Shown in pieces: positions 8,806-17,178 of a DNA stretch of 64,000 nucleotides. The translations under genes were made by a program, and so were the position numbers. Where the stretch lies: contig NZ_JAFCWM010000013.1 in assembly GCF_049897565.1 (NCBI RefSeq), positions 115,448 to 179,447 on the forward strand, read 5' to 3'. The stretch's first letter is position 1. Every line of letters starts with the position of its first letter. This stretch comes from JAFCUW01 sp049897565. GTDB lineage: Bacteria > Pseudomonadota > Gammaproteobacteria > Burkholderiales > Burkholderiaceae_D. The notes under the pieces are model-generated. The model made no database searches. It worked only from the letters and a program-made list of their open reading frames with translations, and was not told where the DNA came from.

Positions 8806-9123
8806 ATTCTGTCGGGAAATTTTGCAAGGGCTGCAGAAACAAATCTAACTGGCATTCACGGTCTGGCCGGTTTGCGCCGCCAGCGCCGCACGCTGAGCTG
8901 ATCGCGCTTTCCCGCTAGGCGAAGGCCGGCCGCGCGCGGGCTTTTTGCGGCCACGGGCGCGGGCGCGCGCGCCGAGGCCTGCCGTGCATGGCGTAGACCC
9001 CTTGTTATTGGTATCATGGTAGCTATTTTGCTACCTGCGGCGTGTTACCCTCGCAGCTATGCGGCGCAAATGCGCAACTGACACGCCATGACCGAATTAT
9101 TCAGTACTTAAAGGGCCTTGCAC
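8806..9123. other. smc-zipA intergenic region
   Basis: About 320 bp without a convincing protein gene. After smc there is GC-rich sequence with nested GCGC/CCGC repeats and a CTTTTT run at 8941-8946, possibly a weak smc terminator. At 9018-9035 a 6-bp inverted repeat (GGTAGC/GCTACC) encloses TATTTT. With TTGTTA at 9002-9007 this could be a zipA promoter (spacer 16) overlapped by a palindromic operator. None of these is certain. Confidence 0.35.
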
Positions 9124-9198
9124 ATGCTGGGAAATCTTAACGTTGCAGCAGACATCGCGTTCGCCGCGAAATTCGCTAGCGGGGCATACACAGCATGA
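9124..9198 (+). CDS. Possible 24-codon leader ORF coupled to zipA
   Basis: An ATG preceded by AAAGGG opens a 24-codon frame whose TGA overlaps the zipA ATG as ATGA. The zipA start itself has only a weak ribosome site (GGGGC about 13 nt upstream), so this short frame could deliver ribosomes to zipA by coupling. No protein family is recognised, and chance cannot be excluded. Confidence 0.35.
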   Translation: MLGNLNVAADIAFAAKFASGAYTA

Positions 9199-10304
9199 CC
9201 GATCTTCAAATGAGCCTGATTGGCGGCGCCGTCGTTTTTGTCGGCGCCGTATTCGTCTATAACAAGTGGCAGGAGCACAAGGCGCGTAAAAGCGTCGAGC
9301 GCGCCTTTTCGTCCGAGCACGACGACGTGCTGATGCGCGCCGGCGAAGCGCCGGCGCCGGTGCCTGCCACCGCGCGCCAAGAGCCGAGCTTTGAGCTCGG
9401 CAGCGGCGGGCGCGGCGGCGACAGCGGCGACGCCGAACAGCGCTACGAGCCGGTCGTCTCCGACACCGTCATCGGCGCCGACGACGTCGTCGCGCCTGCC
9501 ACCGAGCAGGCCACCAGCCTGGTCGACCCGCTGATCGATTGCCTGATTCCGCTGGCGCTGGAGAATGCCGTGCGCGGCGACAAGATCCTGCCGGTGCTGC
9601 ACACGCTGCGCCACGTCGGCAACAAGCCGATCCACTATATCGGCCTGGCCGTCTCCGGCGAGTGGGAGCCGATCGCCCACGGCGGCGTCTACACCAAGCT
9701 GCAAGCGGGCGTGCAGCTGGCCAGCCGCACCACCGCGCTCAACGAACTCGAATACTCCGAGCTGGTAACGCGTCTGCGCACGGTGGCAGACGAAATCGGC
9801 GCCGAAGCCGAAATCCCCGACATGATCGACGTGATGGCCGAAGCGAAAACGCTGCACCGCTTCGTCGCCGGCCACGACGCCCAGCTGGGCGTGAACCTGA
9901 TGTCGAACGGTGCCCCGTGGGCGATGTCGACCTTGATCGGCGCGCTTGAAAAGCAGGGCTTCGACGTGCGCCCGGACGGCCGCTTCGCCATGCCCGACGG
10001 CGACGGCGGCGTGCTGTTTACGCTGTCGACCAACGTCACGCTCGGCGCCGACACCACCTCGCACCTGACGTTGCTGCTCGACGTGCCTGTGGTGGCGCCG
10101 GCGCGCGACGGCTTCGGCAGCATGGTGGCGTGCGCGCGCTCGATGGTGGCGCGCCTGGACGCGACCATCGTCGACGACAGCAACCAGCCGCTGATGGACG
10201 AGGCGCTAGGAGAGATCAACGGCCAGGTGCTCGAGTTCTACCAGGAGATGGAAGCGGCCGACATCCCGGCCGGCTCGATCCGCGCGCTGCGCCTGTTTAG
10301 CTAG
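9195..10304 (+). CDS. zipA: Cell division protein ZipA-like (FtsZ-binding C-terminal domain)
   Basis: 369 aa. An N-terminal single membrane anchor (~7-24, LIGGAVVFVGAVFVYNKW) is followed by a charged Arg/Lys patch, a variable Ala/Gly/Glu linker, and from about residue 110 a folded domain resembling the ZipA FtsZ-binding domain. ZipA tethers FtsZ to the inner membrane at the division site. The betaproteobacterial position between smc and ligA supports the call; sequence similarity to E. coli ZipA is low in this group. Confidence 0.85.
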   Translation: MTDLQMSLIGGAVVFVGAVFVYNKWQEHKARKSVERAFSSEHDDVLMRAGEAPAPVPATARQEPSFELGSGGRGGDSGDAEQRYEPVVSDTVIGADDVVAPATEQATSLVDPLIDCLIPLALENAVRGDKILPVLHTLRHVGNKPIHYIGLAVSGEWEPIAHGGVYTKLQAGVQLASRTTALNELEYSELVTRLRTVADEIGAEAEIPDMIDVMAEAKTLHRFVAGHDAQLGVNLMSNGAPWAMSTLIGALEKQGFDVRPDGRFAMPDGDGGVLFTLSTNVTLGADTTSHLTLLLDVPVVAPARDGFGSMVACARSMVARLDATIVDDSNQPLMDEALGEINGQVLEFYQEMEAADIPAGSIRALRLFS

Positions 10305-10334
10305 ACGCAGGCGATCGTGACGAAAGAGGCAAGC

Positions 10335-12374
10335 ATGGAATCGGCATTTCGCGAGCGGATGGCGTGGCTGACGACTGAACTCAATCGCCACATCTACGCC
10401 TACCACGTGCTCGACGCGCCGACCATTCCGGACGCCGAGTACGACAGCATGTTCCACGAACTGCAGCAGCTCGAAGCGGCCCATCCCGAATCGATGACGC
10501 AGGATTCGCCGACGTTCCGCGTCGGCGCCGCGCCGATCCCCGAGTTCAGGCAGGTCACCCACACGGTGCCGATGCTCTCGCTCAGTAACGGCTTCTCGGA
10601 GGAAGACGTCGACAACTTCGACCGCCGCGTGCGCGAAGGCCTCGGCGCCGAGCAGGTCGAGTATTGCGGCGAACTCAAATTCGACGGCCTGGCCATCAGC
10701 CTGCGTTACGAGAACGGCGTGTTCGTACAGGCGGCCACGCGCGGCGACGGCGCCACCGGCGAAGACGTCACCACCAACATGCGCACCGTGCGCGCCATTC
10801 CACTGCGCCTGCATGGCGACGACGTCCCCGGCGTACTTGAAGTGCGCGGCGAAGCGCTGATGTTCAAGGCCGATTTCGCCAGGCTCAATGCGCGCCAGCG
10901 CGAGGCCGGTCTGAAGGAGTACATGAACCCGCGCAATGCGGCCGCCGGCAGCTTGCGCCAGCTCGATTCGCGCATCACGGCCGCGCGCAACCTGCGCTTT
11001 TTCAGCTACGGCATCGGCGCGCTGGAAGGCGCGGACATGCCCGAATCGCATTCCAAGCTGCTCGACTGGCTCGACCAGCTTGGCCTGCCGGTATCGAAAG
11101 AGCGCGCCGTGGTGGTGGGCGCCGCCGGCATGCTCGGCTACTTCACCGACATCGGCCAGCGCCGCGCCGACCTGGTGTACGAAATCGACGGCGTCGTCTA
11201 CAAGGTCGACCGGCTCGAAGACCAGCGCAAGCTTGGCTTCGTGTCGCGCGCGCCTCGCTTTGCGATGGCACACAAGTTCCCGGCCGAGGAAGCGCTGACG
11301 CAGGTGAAAGACATCGGCGTGCAGGTCGGCCGCACCGGCGCGATCACCCCGGTGGCGCGCCTGGCGCCGGTGTTTGTCGGCGGCGTGACGGTCGAAAACG
11401 CCACCTTGCACAACGAAAGCGAAGTGCGCCGCAAGGACATTCGCATCGGCGACACCGTCATCGTGCGCCGCGCCGGCGACGTCATTCCCGAAGTGGTCGC
11501 GTACGTGCCCGAAAAGCGCCCGGCCGACGCGCGCGAATTCGTCATGCCGGTGAGCTGCCCGGTGTGCGGCTCGCCGATCGTGCGGCTCGAAGACGAAGCG
11601 GTGGCGCGCTGCTCCGGCGGCTGGACCCATTGCAGCGCGCAGAAAAAGGGCGGCCTGATGCACTTCGTTTCGCGCCGCGCGATCGATGTCGAGGGCCTCG
11701 GCGACCAGCTGATCGAGCAGCTGGTCGACAAGGGCGTGATCGACACCGCCGCCGACCTGTACCTGCTCGACCAGGACAAGCTGTGCGCGCTCGACCGCAT
11801 GGCCACGAAGTCGGCGCAGAACGTGCTCGCCGCGCTCGAAAAATCGAAGGACACGACGCTGGCGCGCTTCATCTTCGGGCTTGGCATCCGCAACGTCGGC
11901 GAGTCCACCGCCAAGGCGCTGGCCCAGCACTTCGGCAACCTCGACGCGCTGCTGCACGCGGCCAGCTTCGAAGGCGGCCTGCAACTGCTGGAGGTGGCCG
12001 ACGTCGGCCCGGTGGTGGCGCGCTCGATCGCCGAGTTCCTCACCGATCCTGAAAATATCCAGCTGGTGCAACAACTGCGTTCGCACCTGCGCTGGAAAGA
12101 GGGCGAGCACGTGCTCAAAAATACCGGCGCGCTGGCCGGCAAGACCTTCGTGCTGACCGGTACGTTGCCCACGCTCAGCCGCGACGAAGCGGCCGCGCTG
12201 ATCGAAGCGGCCGGCGGCAAGGTGGCCGGCTCGGTATCGAAGAAGACGTCGTACGTGGTCGCGGGCGAAGAGGCCGGCAGCAAGCTGGTCAAGGCGCAGG
12301 AACTTGGCATCGCCATCCTCGACGAGGCCGCGCTGCAGCACCTGCTCGCGCTCCCATCACCAACTGAAGAATGA
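10335..12374 (+). CDS. ligA: NAD+-dependent DNA ligase
   Basis: 679 aa from ATG 10335, which has AGAGG seven bases upstream; a GTG at 10317 would add six residues with a poorer site. Domains run in the usual order: Ia/NTase with catalytic Lys115 in ELKFDG, an OB fold, a four-Cys zinc finger beginning CPVC at 408-411, helix-hairpin-helix repeats, and a C-terminal BRCT (~597-675, GKTFVLTGTLP). The enzyme seals nicks in replication and repair. Its stop overlaps the galU start. Confidence 0.98.
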   Translation: MESAFRERMAWLTTELNRHIYAYHVLDAPTIPDAEYDSMFHELQQLEAAHPESMTQDSPTFRVGAAPIPEFRQVTHTVPMLSLSNGFSEEDVDNFDRRVREGLGAEQVEYCGELKFDGLAISLRYENGVFVQAATRGDGATGEDVTTNMRTVRAIPLRLHGDDVPGVLEVRGEALMFKADFARLNARQREAGLKEYMNPRNAAAGSLRQLDSRITAARNLRFFSYGIGALEGADMPESHSKLLDWLDQLGLPVSKERAVVVGAAGMLGYFTDIGQRRADLVYEIDGVVYKVDRLEDQRKLGFVSRAPRFAMAHKFPAEEALTQVKDIGVQVGRTGAITPVARLAPVFVGGVTVENATLHNESEVRRKDIRIGDTVIVRRAGDVIPEVVAYVPEKRPADAREFVMPVSCPVCGSPIVRLEDEAVARCSGGWTHCSAQKKGGLMHFVSRRAIDVEGLGDQLIEQLVDKGVIDTAADLYLLDQDKLCALDRMATKSAQNVLAALEKSKDTTLARFIFGLGIRNVGESTAKALAQHFGNLDALLHAASFEGGLQLLEVADVGPVVARSIAEFLTDPENIQLVQQLRSHLRWKEGEHVLKNTGALAGKTFVLTGTLPTLSRDEAAALIEAAGGKVAGSVSKKTSYVVAGEEAGSKLVKAQELGIAILDEAALQHLLALPSPTEE

Positions 12375-13270
12375 CCATGAAAAAAATCACCAAGGCTGTC
12401 TTTCCAGTCGCGGGGCTGGGCAGCCGTTTCCTGCCTGCGACCAAGGCGCAGCCGAAGGAGATGCTGCCGATCGTCGACAAGCCGCTGATCCAGTACGCGG
12501 TGGAGGAGGCGGTCGCCGCCGGCATCGACGAGATGATCTTCATCACCGGCCGCAACAAGCGCGCCATCGAGGACCATTTCGACAAGGCCTACGAGCTCGA
12601 AAGCGAGCTCGAAGCGGCCGGCAAGGAACAGCTGCTCGAGTTCGTGCGCAACGTCATCCCGAAGCACATCACCTGCATCTACATCCGCCAGTCGGCACCG
12701 CTGGGCCTCGGCCACGCGGTGCTGTGCGCGCGCCCGGTGGTCGGCAACGAGCCGTTCGCGGTGCTGCTGGCCGACGACTTCATGGACACCGCGCCTGGCC
12801 GAAAACCGGTGCTGGCGCAGATGACCGACATCTACGGCTACGAGAAATGCAGCATCCTGGCGGTGCAGGACGTGGCGCGCGCGGACACCCGCCATTACGG
12901 CATCGTCAGCGCATCGTCGTACCGCGCCGACCTCGAACTGGTCTCCGGCATCGTCGAGAAACCGCAGCCCGATGAGGCTCCGTCGACGCTGGCCGTGGTC
13001 GGCCGCTACGTGCTGTCGCCGAAGATCTTCGACTACCTGCAGCACCTCGGCAGCGGCGCCGGCGGCGAGATCCAGCTCACTGACGGCATCGCCGCCCTGA
13101 TGGCAGCCGAACGTGTGCTGGCCTACCGCTACGCCGGCCAGCGCTACGATTGCGGCTCCAAGCTCGGTTACCTGAAGGCGATGACGGCGATGGGCCTGAA
13201 GCACCCCGAAACCGGCGAGGGCTACCGAGCTTTTCTCGAACAGATGCACTTGGGAGCCGAAGCAAAATGA
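12371..13270 (+). CDS. galU: UTP-glucose-1-phosphate uridylyltransferase
   Basis: 299 aa (297 if ATG 12377 is used). The nucleotidyltransferase signature FPVAGLGSRFLPATKAQPKE lies at the N-terminus. Later motifs are DKPLIQYAVEEA, the VLLADDFMD metal site and GIVEKPQP. It makes UDP-glucose for surface polysaccharides. The start overlaps the ligA stop, and the gene's own stop overlaps def as ATGA, so ligA, galU and def are likely translationally coupled. Confidence 0.97.
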   Translation: MTMKKITKAVFPVAGLGSRFLPATKAQPKEMLPIVDKPLIQYAVEEAVAAGIDEMIFITGRNKRAIEDHFDKAYELESELEAAGKEQLLEFVRNVIPKHITCIYIRQSAPLGLGHAVLCARPVVGNEPFAVLLADDFMDTAPGRKPVLAQMTDIYGYEKCSILAVQDVARADTRHYGIVSASSYRADLELVSGIVEKPQPDEAPSTLAVVGRYVLSPKIFDYLQHLGSGAGGEIQLTDGIAALMAAERVLAYRYAGQRYDCGSKLGYLKAMTAMGLKHPETGEGYRAFLEQMHLGAEAK

Positions 13271-13803
13271 CCGTACGTGAAATCCTCAAGATGGGCGATC
13301 CGCGGCTGCTGCGCGTGGCCGAGCCGGTACGCGAATTCAACACGCCCGAAATGGACGCGCTGATCGCCGACATGTTCGACACCATGCACGCGGCCAACGG
13401 CGCCGGGCTGGCGGCGCCGCAGATCGGCGTCAACCTGCAGCTGGTGATCTACGGCTTCAAGGAAAACCAGCGCTACCCGGACGCGCCGCCGGTGCCCGAA
13501 ACGGTGCTGATCAACCCGGTGCTGACGCCTTTGTCGGACCAGATGGACGAGCAGTTCGAAGGCTGCCTGTCGGTGCCCGGCCTGCGCGGCGTGGTGTCGC
13601 GCTACACCAGATTGCATTACGAAGGCGTCGACCAGCACGGCGAGCCAATCGTGCGCGACGCCGAAGGTTTTCATGCGCGCGTGGTGCAGCACGAAGTCGA
13701 CCATCTGCTGGGCATCCTGTACCCGATGCGGATCACCGACTTTTCGCAGTTCGGCTACACCAGCGTGATGTTCCCGGACCTCGATCCGGACGACGACGAG
13801 TAA
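13267..13803 (+). CDS. def: Peptide deformylase
   Basis: 178 aa. All three signature motifs are present: GAGLAAPQIG (45-54), EGCLSVPG with metal ligand Cys100, and QHEVDHLLG with ligands His142/His146 and catalytic Glu143. It removes the formyl group from nascent N-terminal Met. The ATGA overlap with galU fixes the start. The position away from fmt suggests this may be one of several deformylases, since many Burkholderiales carry paralogues. Confidence 0.96.
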   Translation: MTVREILKMGDPRLLRVAEPVREFNTPEMDALIADMFDTMHAANGAGLAAPQIGVNLQLVIYGFKENQRYPDAPPVPETVLINPVLTPLSDQMDEQFEGCLSVPGLRGVVSRYTRLHYEGVDQHGEPIVRDAEGFHARVVQHEVDHLLGILYPMRITDFSQFGYTSVMFPDLDPDDDE

Positions 13804-13825
13804 CGCCTGCGGCGCGGGTCGGCCG

Positions 13826-15442
13826 TCAGCGCTTTACTTTGCCGAGCGGGTCATCCCGATTCCAGACAGGCAGCGCCGTCGCGTTCGCCACCGCGTAGCC
13901 CAGGTTCAGCGTGAACTGCGCCTGCTGCACCATGCCCGACAAGTCCCAGTCCGGATTGTATTGGTCGCTGACCTGGTGGTAGTCCTGCTTGAAGGCGACC
14001 ATGCGCGCGCGCGAGGCGTCCGGATCGGTCGCGAACGCGAACGAGCCGTCGCCGGAAAACACCGCCGAGCCGACGTTAAAGGCGGGAACACCTGCCTTGG
14101 CGAACATGAAATGGTCGGCGCGGAAGTAGGCGCCGCCCAGGTCCGGCACGGTGGGCGCCAGACGCAGGCCCATGCGCCTGGCCACCTGCTCGGCGCTTGC
14201 GTGCAGGCTGCTGCGTTCACTGCCGGCCACGCCCATGTCGCGCGTCTTGCCGACAAAATTCATGCTGTCGAGGTTCAGGTCGGCGGCCGTCTTCGCCAGG
14301 GGCCATAACGGGTTGCGCACATACGCGAGGGCGCCGAGCAGGCCCTGCTCCTCCGCGCACGGCCACAGGAAGATTTGCGTGCGGCGTGCCGGCTTTGCCA
14401 GCGCCGCCTGCGCCATCGCCAGCAGCGCGGCCGAGCCGGAGGCGTTGTCGATCGCGCCGTTCCAGATGTGGTCCGGTTTGCCGTCCGCCGCGCCGATGCC
14501 GAGGTGGTCCCAATGCGCCGAGTAGATCACCGCCTGGTCTTTCAGCGCCGGGTCGGTGCCCGGCACGAGGCCGGCGACGTTGAACTGCTCGACCTGCCGG
14601 ATGGTGCTGTCGACTGCGGCGTGGGCGACTATCCCCAGGTCGACCGGCTTGAAGCCGCGCACCTCGGCTTGGGCGCGCAGTGCGTCGAGGTCTTTGCCGG
14701 CGGCGGCGAACAGCGTACGGGCGGCGTCCTCATGAATCCAGCCCTGCAGCGCGTTGCCGGCGCCGGCCAGCTGGAAGCGTTCGTGGCTGAAGCTGGTGGC
14801 CGGCACGCTCCATGGATACGACGCCGATTCGGTCGTGTGGATCAGCAGGATGCCGGCCGCGCCTTGGCGCACCGCCTCCTCGTACTTGTACATCCAGCGG
14901 CCGTAATAGGTCAGCGATTTGCCGCCGAAGCGATTCGGCTCGGCAGCGGTCGGGCGCGGATCGTTGACCATCACGATCAGCAGCTTGCCCTTGACGTTGA
15001 CGCCGCGAAAGTCGTTCCACCGCTCGTCGGCGCCGTCGATGCCGTAGCCGGCGAAGAGCACCGGCGCATCGAAGCGCACCGCGGCGTTGCCGTTGGCGTT
15101 GCCGAGCAAGATCGCGCTGCCAAGCGCCGGCGCGATGACCTTGCCGGCCACCTCGAAACGCACCGTGCTCGTTGGCAGCGTGCTCGTCCCCACCAGCTGC
15201 ACCGATTGCCGGTAGCTCTTGCCGGCGGCCGGCTTCAGGCCAATTGCCGCCGCCTGCGTTTCGAGGTAACGCACCGCCAGATCGCCGCCGCGCTGGCCGG
15301 TGCCGCGTCCTTCCAGCAGGTCGTCGGCAAGAAACGCCAGATGGGCGCGCAGCGGCGCTTCGGCTACCACCGGCTGCTGCCGCGCGACCGCGCTCAGGCT
15401 CGTCAGTGCGAGGCAGGCGGCAAAAAGAGGAAAACGATGCAT
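13826..15442 (-). CDS. M28 family zinc aminopeptidase, exported
   Basis: 538 aa. A signal peptide covers about residues 1-20. A PA-type insert occupies the middle of the N-terminal half. The M28 catalytic part shows IYSAHWDHLGIG (His and Asp zinc ligands), GAIDNASGSAALL (bridging Asp), the catalytic Glu pair in PCAEEQGLLG, LNLDSMNF and the last ligand in YFRADHF. Such enzymes release N-terminal residues from peptides in the periplasm or outside the cell. Start ATG 15442 begins the signal. The gene converges on def with 22 bp between and looks monocistronic. Confidence 0.9.
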   Translation of the reverse strand: MHRFPLFAACLALTSLSAVARQQPVVAEAPLRAHLAFLADDLLEGRGTGQRGGDLAVRYLETQAAAIGLKPAAGKSYRQSVQLVGTSTLPTSTVRFEVAGKVIAPALGSAILLGNANGNAAVRFDAPVLFAGYGIDGADERWNDFRGVNVKGKLLIVMVNDPRPTAAEPNRFGGKSLTYYGRWMYKYEEAVRQGAAGILLIHTTESASYPWSVPATSFSHERFQLAGAGNALQGWIHEDAARTLFAAAGKDLDALRAQAEVRGFKPVDLGIVAHAAVDSTIRQVEQFNVAGLVPGTDPALKDQAVIYSAHWDHLGIGAADGKPDHIWNGAIDNASGSAALLAMAQAALAKPARRTQIFLWPCAEEQGLLGALAYVRNPLWPLAKTAADLNLDSMNFVGKTRDMGVAGSERSSLHASAEQVARRMGLRLAPTVPDLGGAYFRADHFMFAKAGVPAFNVGSAVFSGDGSFAFATDPDASRARMVAFKQDYHQVSDQYNPDWDLSGMVQQAQFTLNLGYAVANATALPVWNRDDPLGKVKR

Positions 15443-15536
15443 CGATGCTCCTGGAGAAAAGGCGCGGCAAGAGCGCGCCATTGATAATTGGTCACCAACG
15501 CAATGCCATCGGGCACCGCTGCGCGCAATGAAACAC

Positions 15537-15600
15537 TGGTGTCAGGTCTGACATTCGGACATTTGGAAAATGAAATGTCCGAATGTCAGACCTGACACCA
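15537..15600. repeat. 28-bp perfect inverted repeat with 8-nt loop
   Basis: The arms at 15537-15564 and 15573-15600 are perfect reverse complements, starting TGGTGTCAGGTCTGACATTC, around the loop GGAAAATG. It lies between two minus-strand genes. There is no T-run next to it, so it is not a classical intrinsic terminator, though the transcript hairpin would be very stable. The sequence resembles a dispersed repeat I recall from Oxalobacteraceae genomes; that recollection is unverified. Confidence 0.85.
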
Positions 15601-15610
15601 GAACGCCGCA

Positions 15611-16393
15611 TCACGAGCACGCCCGCTCAGACGGCGTGCCGCGGCGCGACTGGCCGCACAGCTCGCGCCAGAAACGGGCGGTAAATTCGGGGTAGGCGCG
15701 CCGGAATCGTTTGCTAACCGGTGCGTAGCGCTGCGTCTCCCGTACCGGCGGCAGCAGCCGGCGCACCGCGCGTGCCTCGGCGCCGGACAAATAGGGGCCC
15801 ACCACAACGTCGGGCTCGAGGATGACGTCGACCCTGCCGGCGATGAGCTTGCGGACATCGGCCTGCGGCGTTGGCGCCGATTCGATCGACCAGCCATGCG
15901 AGCGCGCGGTCGCCGCGGTGGCGCCGCCACCGGTCGAACTACCGACCAGCCGATTCGGGCTCGTGAGCGTGACGCCGTCCCAATGAACGCGCGCGTCGCC
16001 CGCGCGGACGTACAGCGACACGCTGTCGCTCAGTAGCGCAAGGCCAGGATTGACGCTGCCATCCTTCATCGGAAACGCCATTTCACTGTCGACGCCGGGG
16101 ACAAACGAGAAGCCGGGCAGCACGTCGATCTGGCCGCTGGCCAGTTCGGCCAGCTGGCGATTCGGCGGCCGCCGTACGACCACGATGCGCGGCTTGCATC
16201 CGCTTCGCGCCAGCGCAGCGCGGGTCCATTCCACCAGCAACCCGGGTGGCTCCGGTACCTCGTCGGTGCCAAGCACGTACGGCGCGATTTCGAAGTTCGG
16301 CAGGCTCACGCGCACTTCGGCGGGGCAGTTCATCGCCGCGGCGGCCCCGCGCCATAGCAGCACGGCGGCGCAGAAAATGGCAAGACGGATCAT
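15611..16393 (-). CDS. Periplasmic solute-binding protein family 3-like
   Basis: 260 aa. A signal peptide covers about residues 1-19. The fold resembles amino-acid-type binding proteins (PBPb): RVSLPNFEIAPYV, then LLVEWTRAALARSGC, QLAELASGQIDVLPGFSF and a second-lobe RKLIAGRVDVILEP. No transporter genes adjoin it, as is common for the Oxalobacteraceae paralogues of this type, so a sensory or scavenging role is possible. It starts 7 bp after the pseudouridine synthase stop and is probably co-transcribed with it. Confidence 0.8.
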   Translation of the reverse strand: MIRLAIFCAAVLLWRGAAAAMNCPAEVRVSLPNFEIAPYVLGTDEVPEPPGLLVEWTRAALARSGCKPRIVVVRRPPNRQLAELASGQIDVLPGFSFVPGVDSEMAFPMKDGSVNPGLALLSDSVSLYVRAGDARVHWDGVTLTSPNRLVGSSTGGGATAATARSHGWSIESAPTPQADVRKLIAGRVDVILEPDVVVGPYLSGAEARAVRRLLPPVRETQRYAPVSKRFRRAYPEFTARFWRELCGQSRRGTPSERACS

Positions 16394-16400
16394 CGGCGGC

Positions 16401-17147
16401 TCAGAACTGTTCATCCGGGCGCAGGTAGCGCCACTGCCCGACCGGCAGGTCGCCCAGCTTGACCTTGCCGATGCGCACGCGCTTGAGGCCAATGACCTTC
16501 AACCCGACCATGTCGCACATGCGGCGGATCTGGCGCTTCTTGCCTTCGCGCAGGGTGAAACTGAGCTGGTCGTCGTTCTGCCAGCGCACCTTGGCCGGCA
16601 GCAGCGCCTTGCCGTCCATCCAAAGGCCGAAGCACAGCTTCTTCAGGTCCGAGTCGGGCAGGGTGCCCGGCTTGCTGTACTGCACCCTCACCAGGTATTC
16701 CTTCTCGATCGCGGTGTCCTGGCCGATCAAGGTCTTGGCCACGCGGCCGTCCTGGGTCAGCACCAGCAGGCCGACCGAATCGATGTCGAGCCGGCCGGCC
16801 GGCACCAGCGAGCGCAATTGGGTCGGGTGGAACTGCTCCGGCGACGGGTCGTCCGGCCAGCGGTTCTCGGCCTTGATCAGCGCGATCGCCGGCGTGTAGC
16901 CGTCTTCGGCCTGGCCGCTGACGTAGCCCATCGGCTTGTTGATCAACACCGTGACGCGCTTGGACTGCTCGGCGGCGGCCTGGCGCTCGACCGTGATCTT
17001 CTGCTCGGGAATGACCTTGCTGCCCAGTTCGGACACAACCTGGCCATCGACCCGCACCCAGCCGCGGGCGATCCATTCATCGGCTTCGCGGCGCGAGCAC
17101 AGCCCGAGTTCGGACATGCGTTTGGAGAGGCGTAACAGTTCACTCAT
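16401..17147 (-). CDS. 23S rRNA pseudouridine synthase, RluB/RluF family
   Basis: 248 aa. An N-terminal S4 RNA-binding domain (LSKRMSELGLCSRREADEWI, 7-26) is followed by the RsuA-type catalytic domain with Asp121 in AGRLDIDSVGLLVLT and the RQIRRMCDMVGLKV motif near the C-terminus. The enzyme isomerises a specific uridine in rRNA. The overall pattern is closer to RluF than RluB, but the target position cannot be decided by eye. It lies 31 bp downstream of glnD. Confidence 0.93.
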   Translation of the reverse strand: MSELLRLSKRMSELGLCSRREADEWIARGWVRVDGQVVSELGSKVIPEQKITVERQAAAEQSKRVTVLINKPMGYVSGQAEDGYTPAIALIKAENRWPDDPSPEQFHPTQLRSLVPAGRLDIDSVGLLVLTQDGRVAKTLIGQDTAIEKEYLVRVQYSKPGTLPDSDLKKLCFGLWMDGKALLPAKVRWQNDDQLSFTLREGKKRQIRRMCDMVGLKVIGLKRVRIGKVKLGDLPVGQWRYLRPDEQF

Positions 17148-17178
17148 TGGTTCGGTCGTCTTTACTTAAACTTAAACT

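Noticed and set aside
10206..13249. Long minus-strand frames opposite ligA and galU
   Set aside because: Compositional shadows without domains, while the plus strand carries full enzymes.
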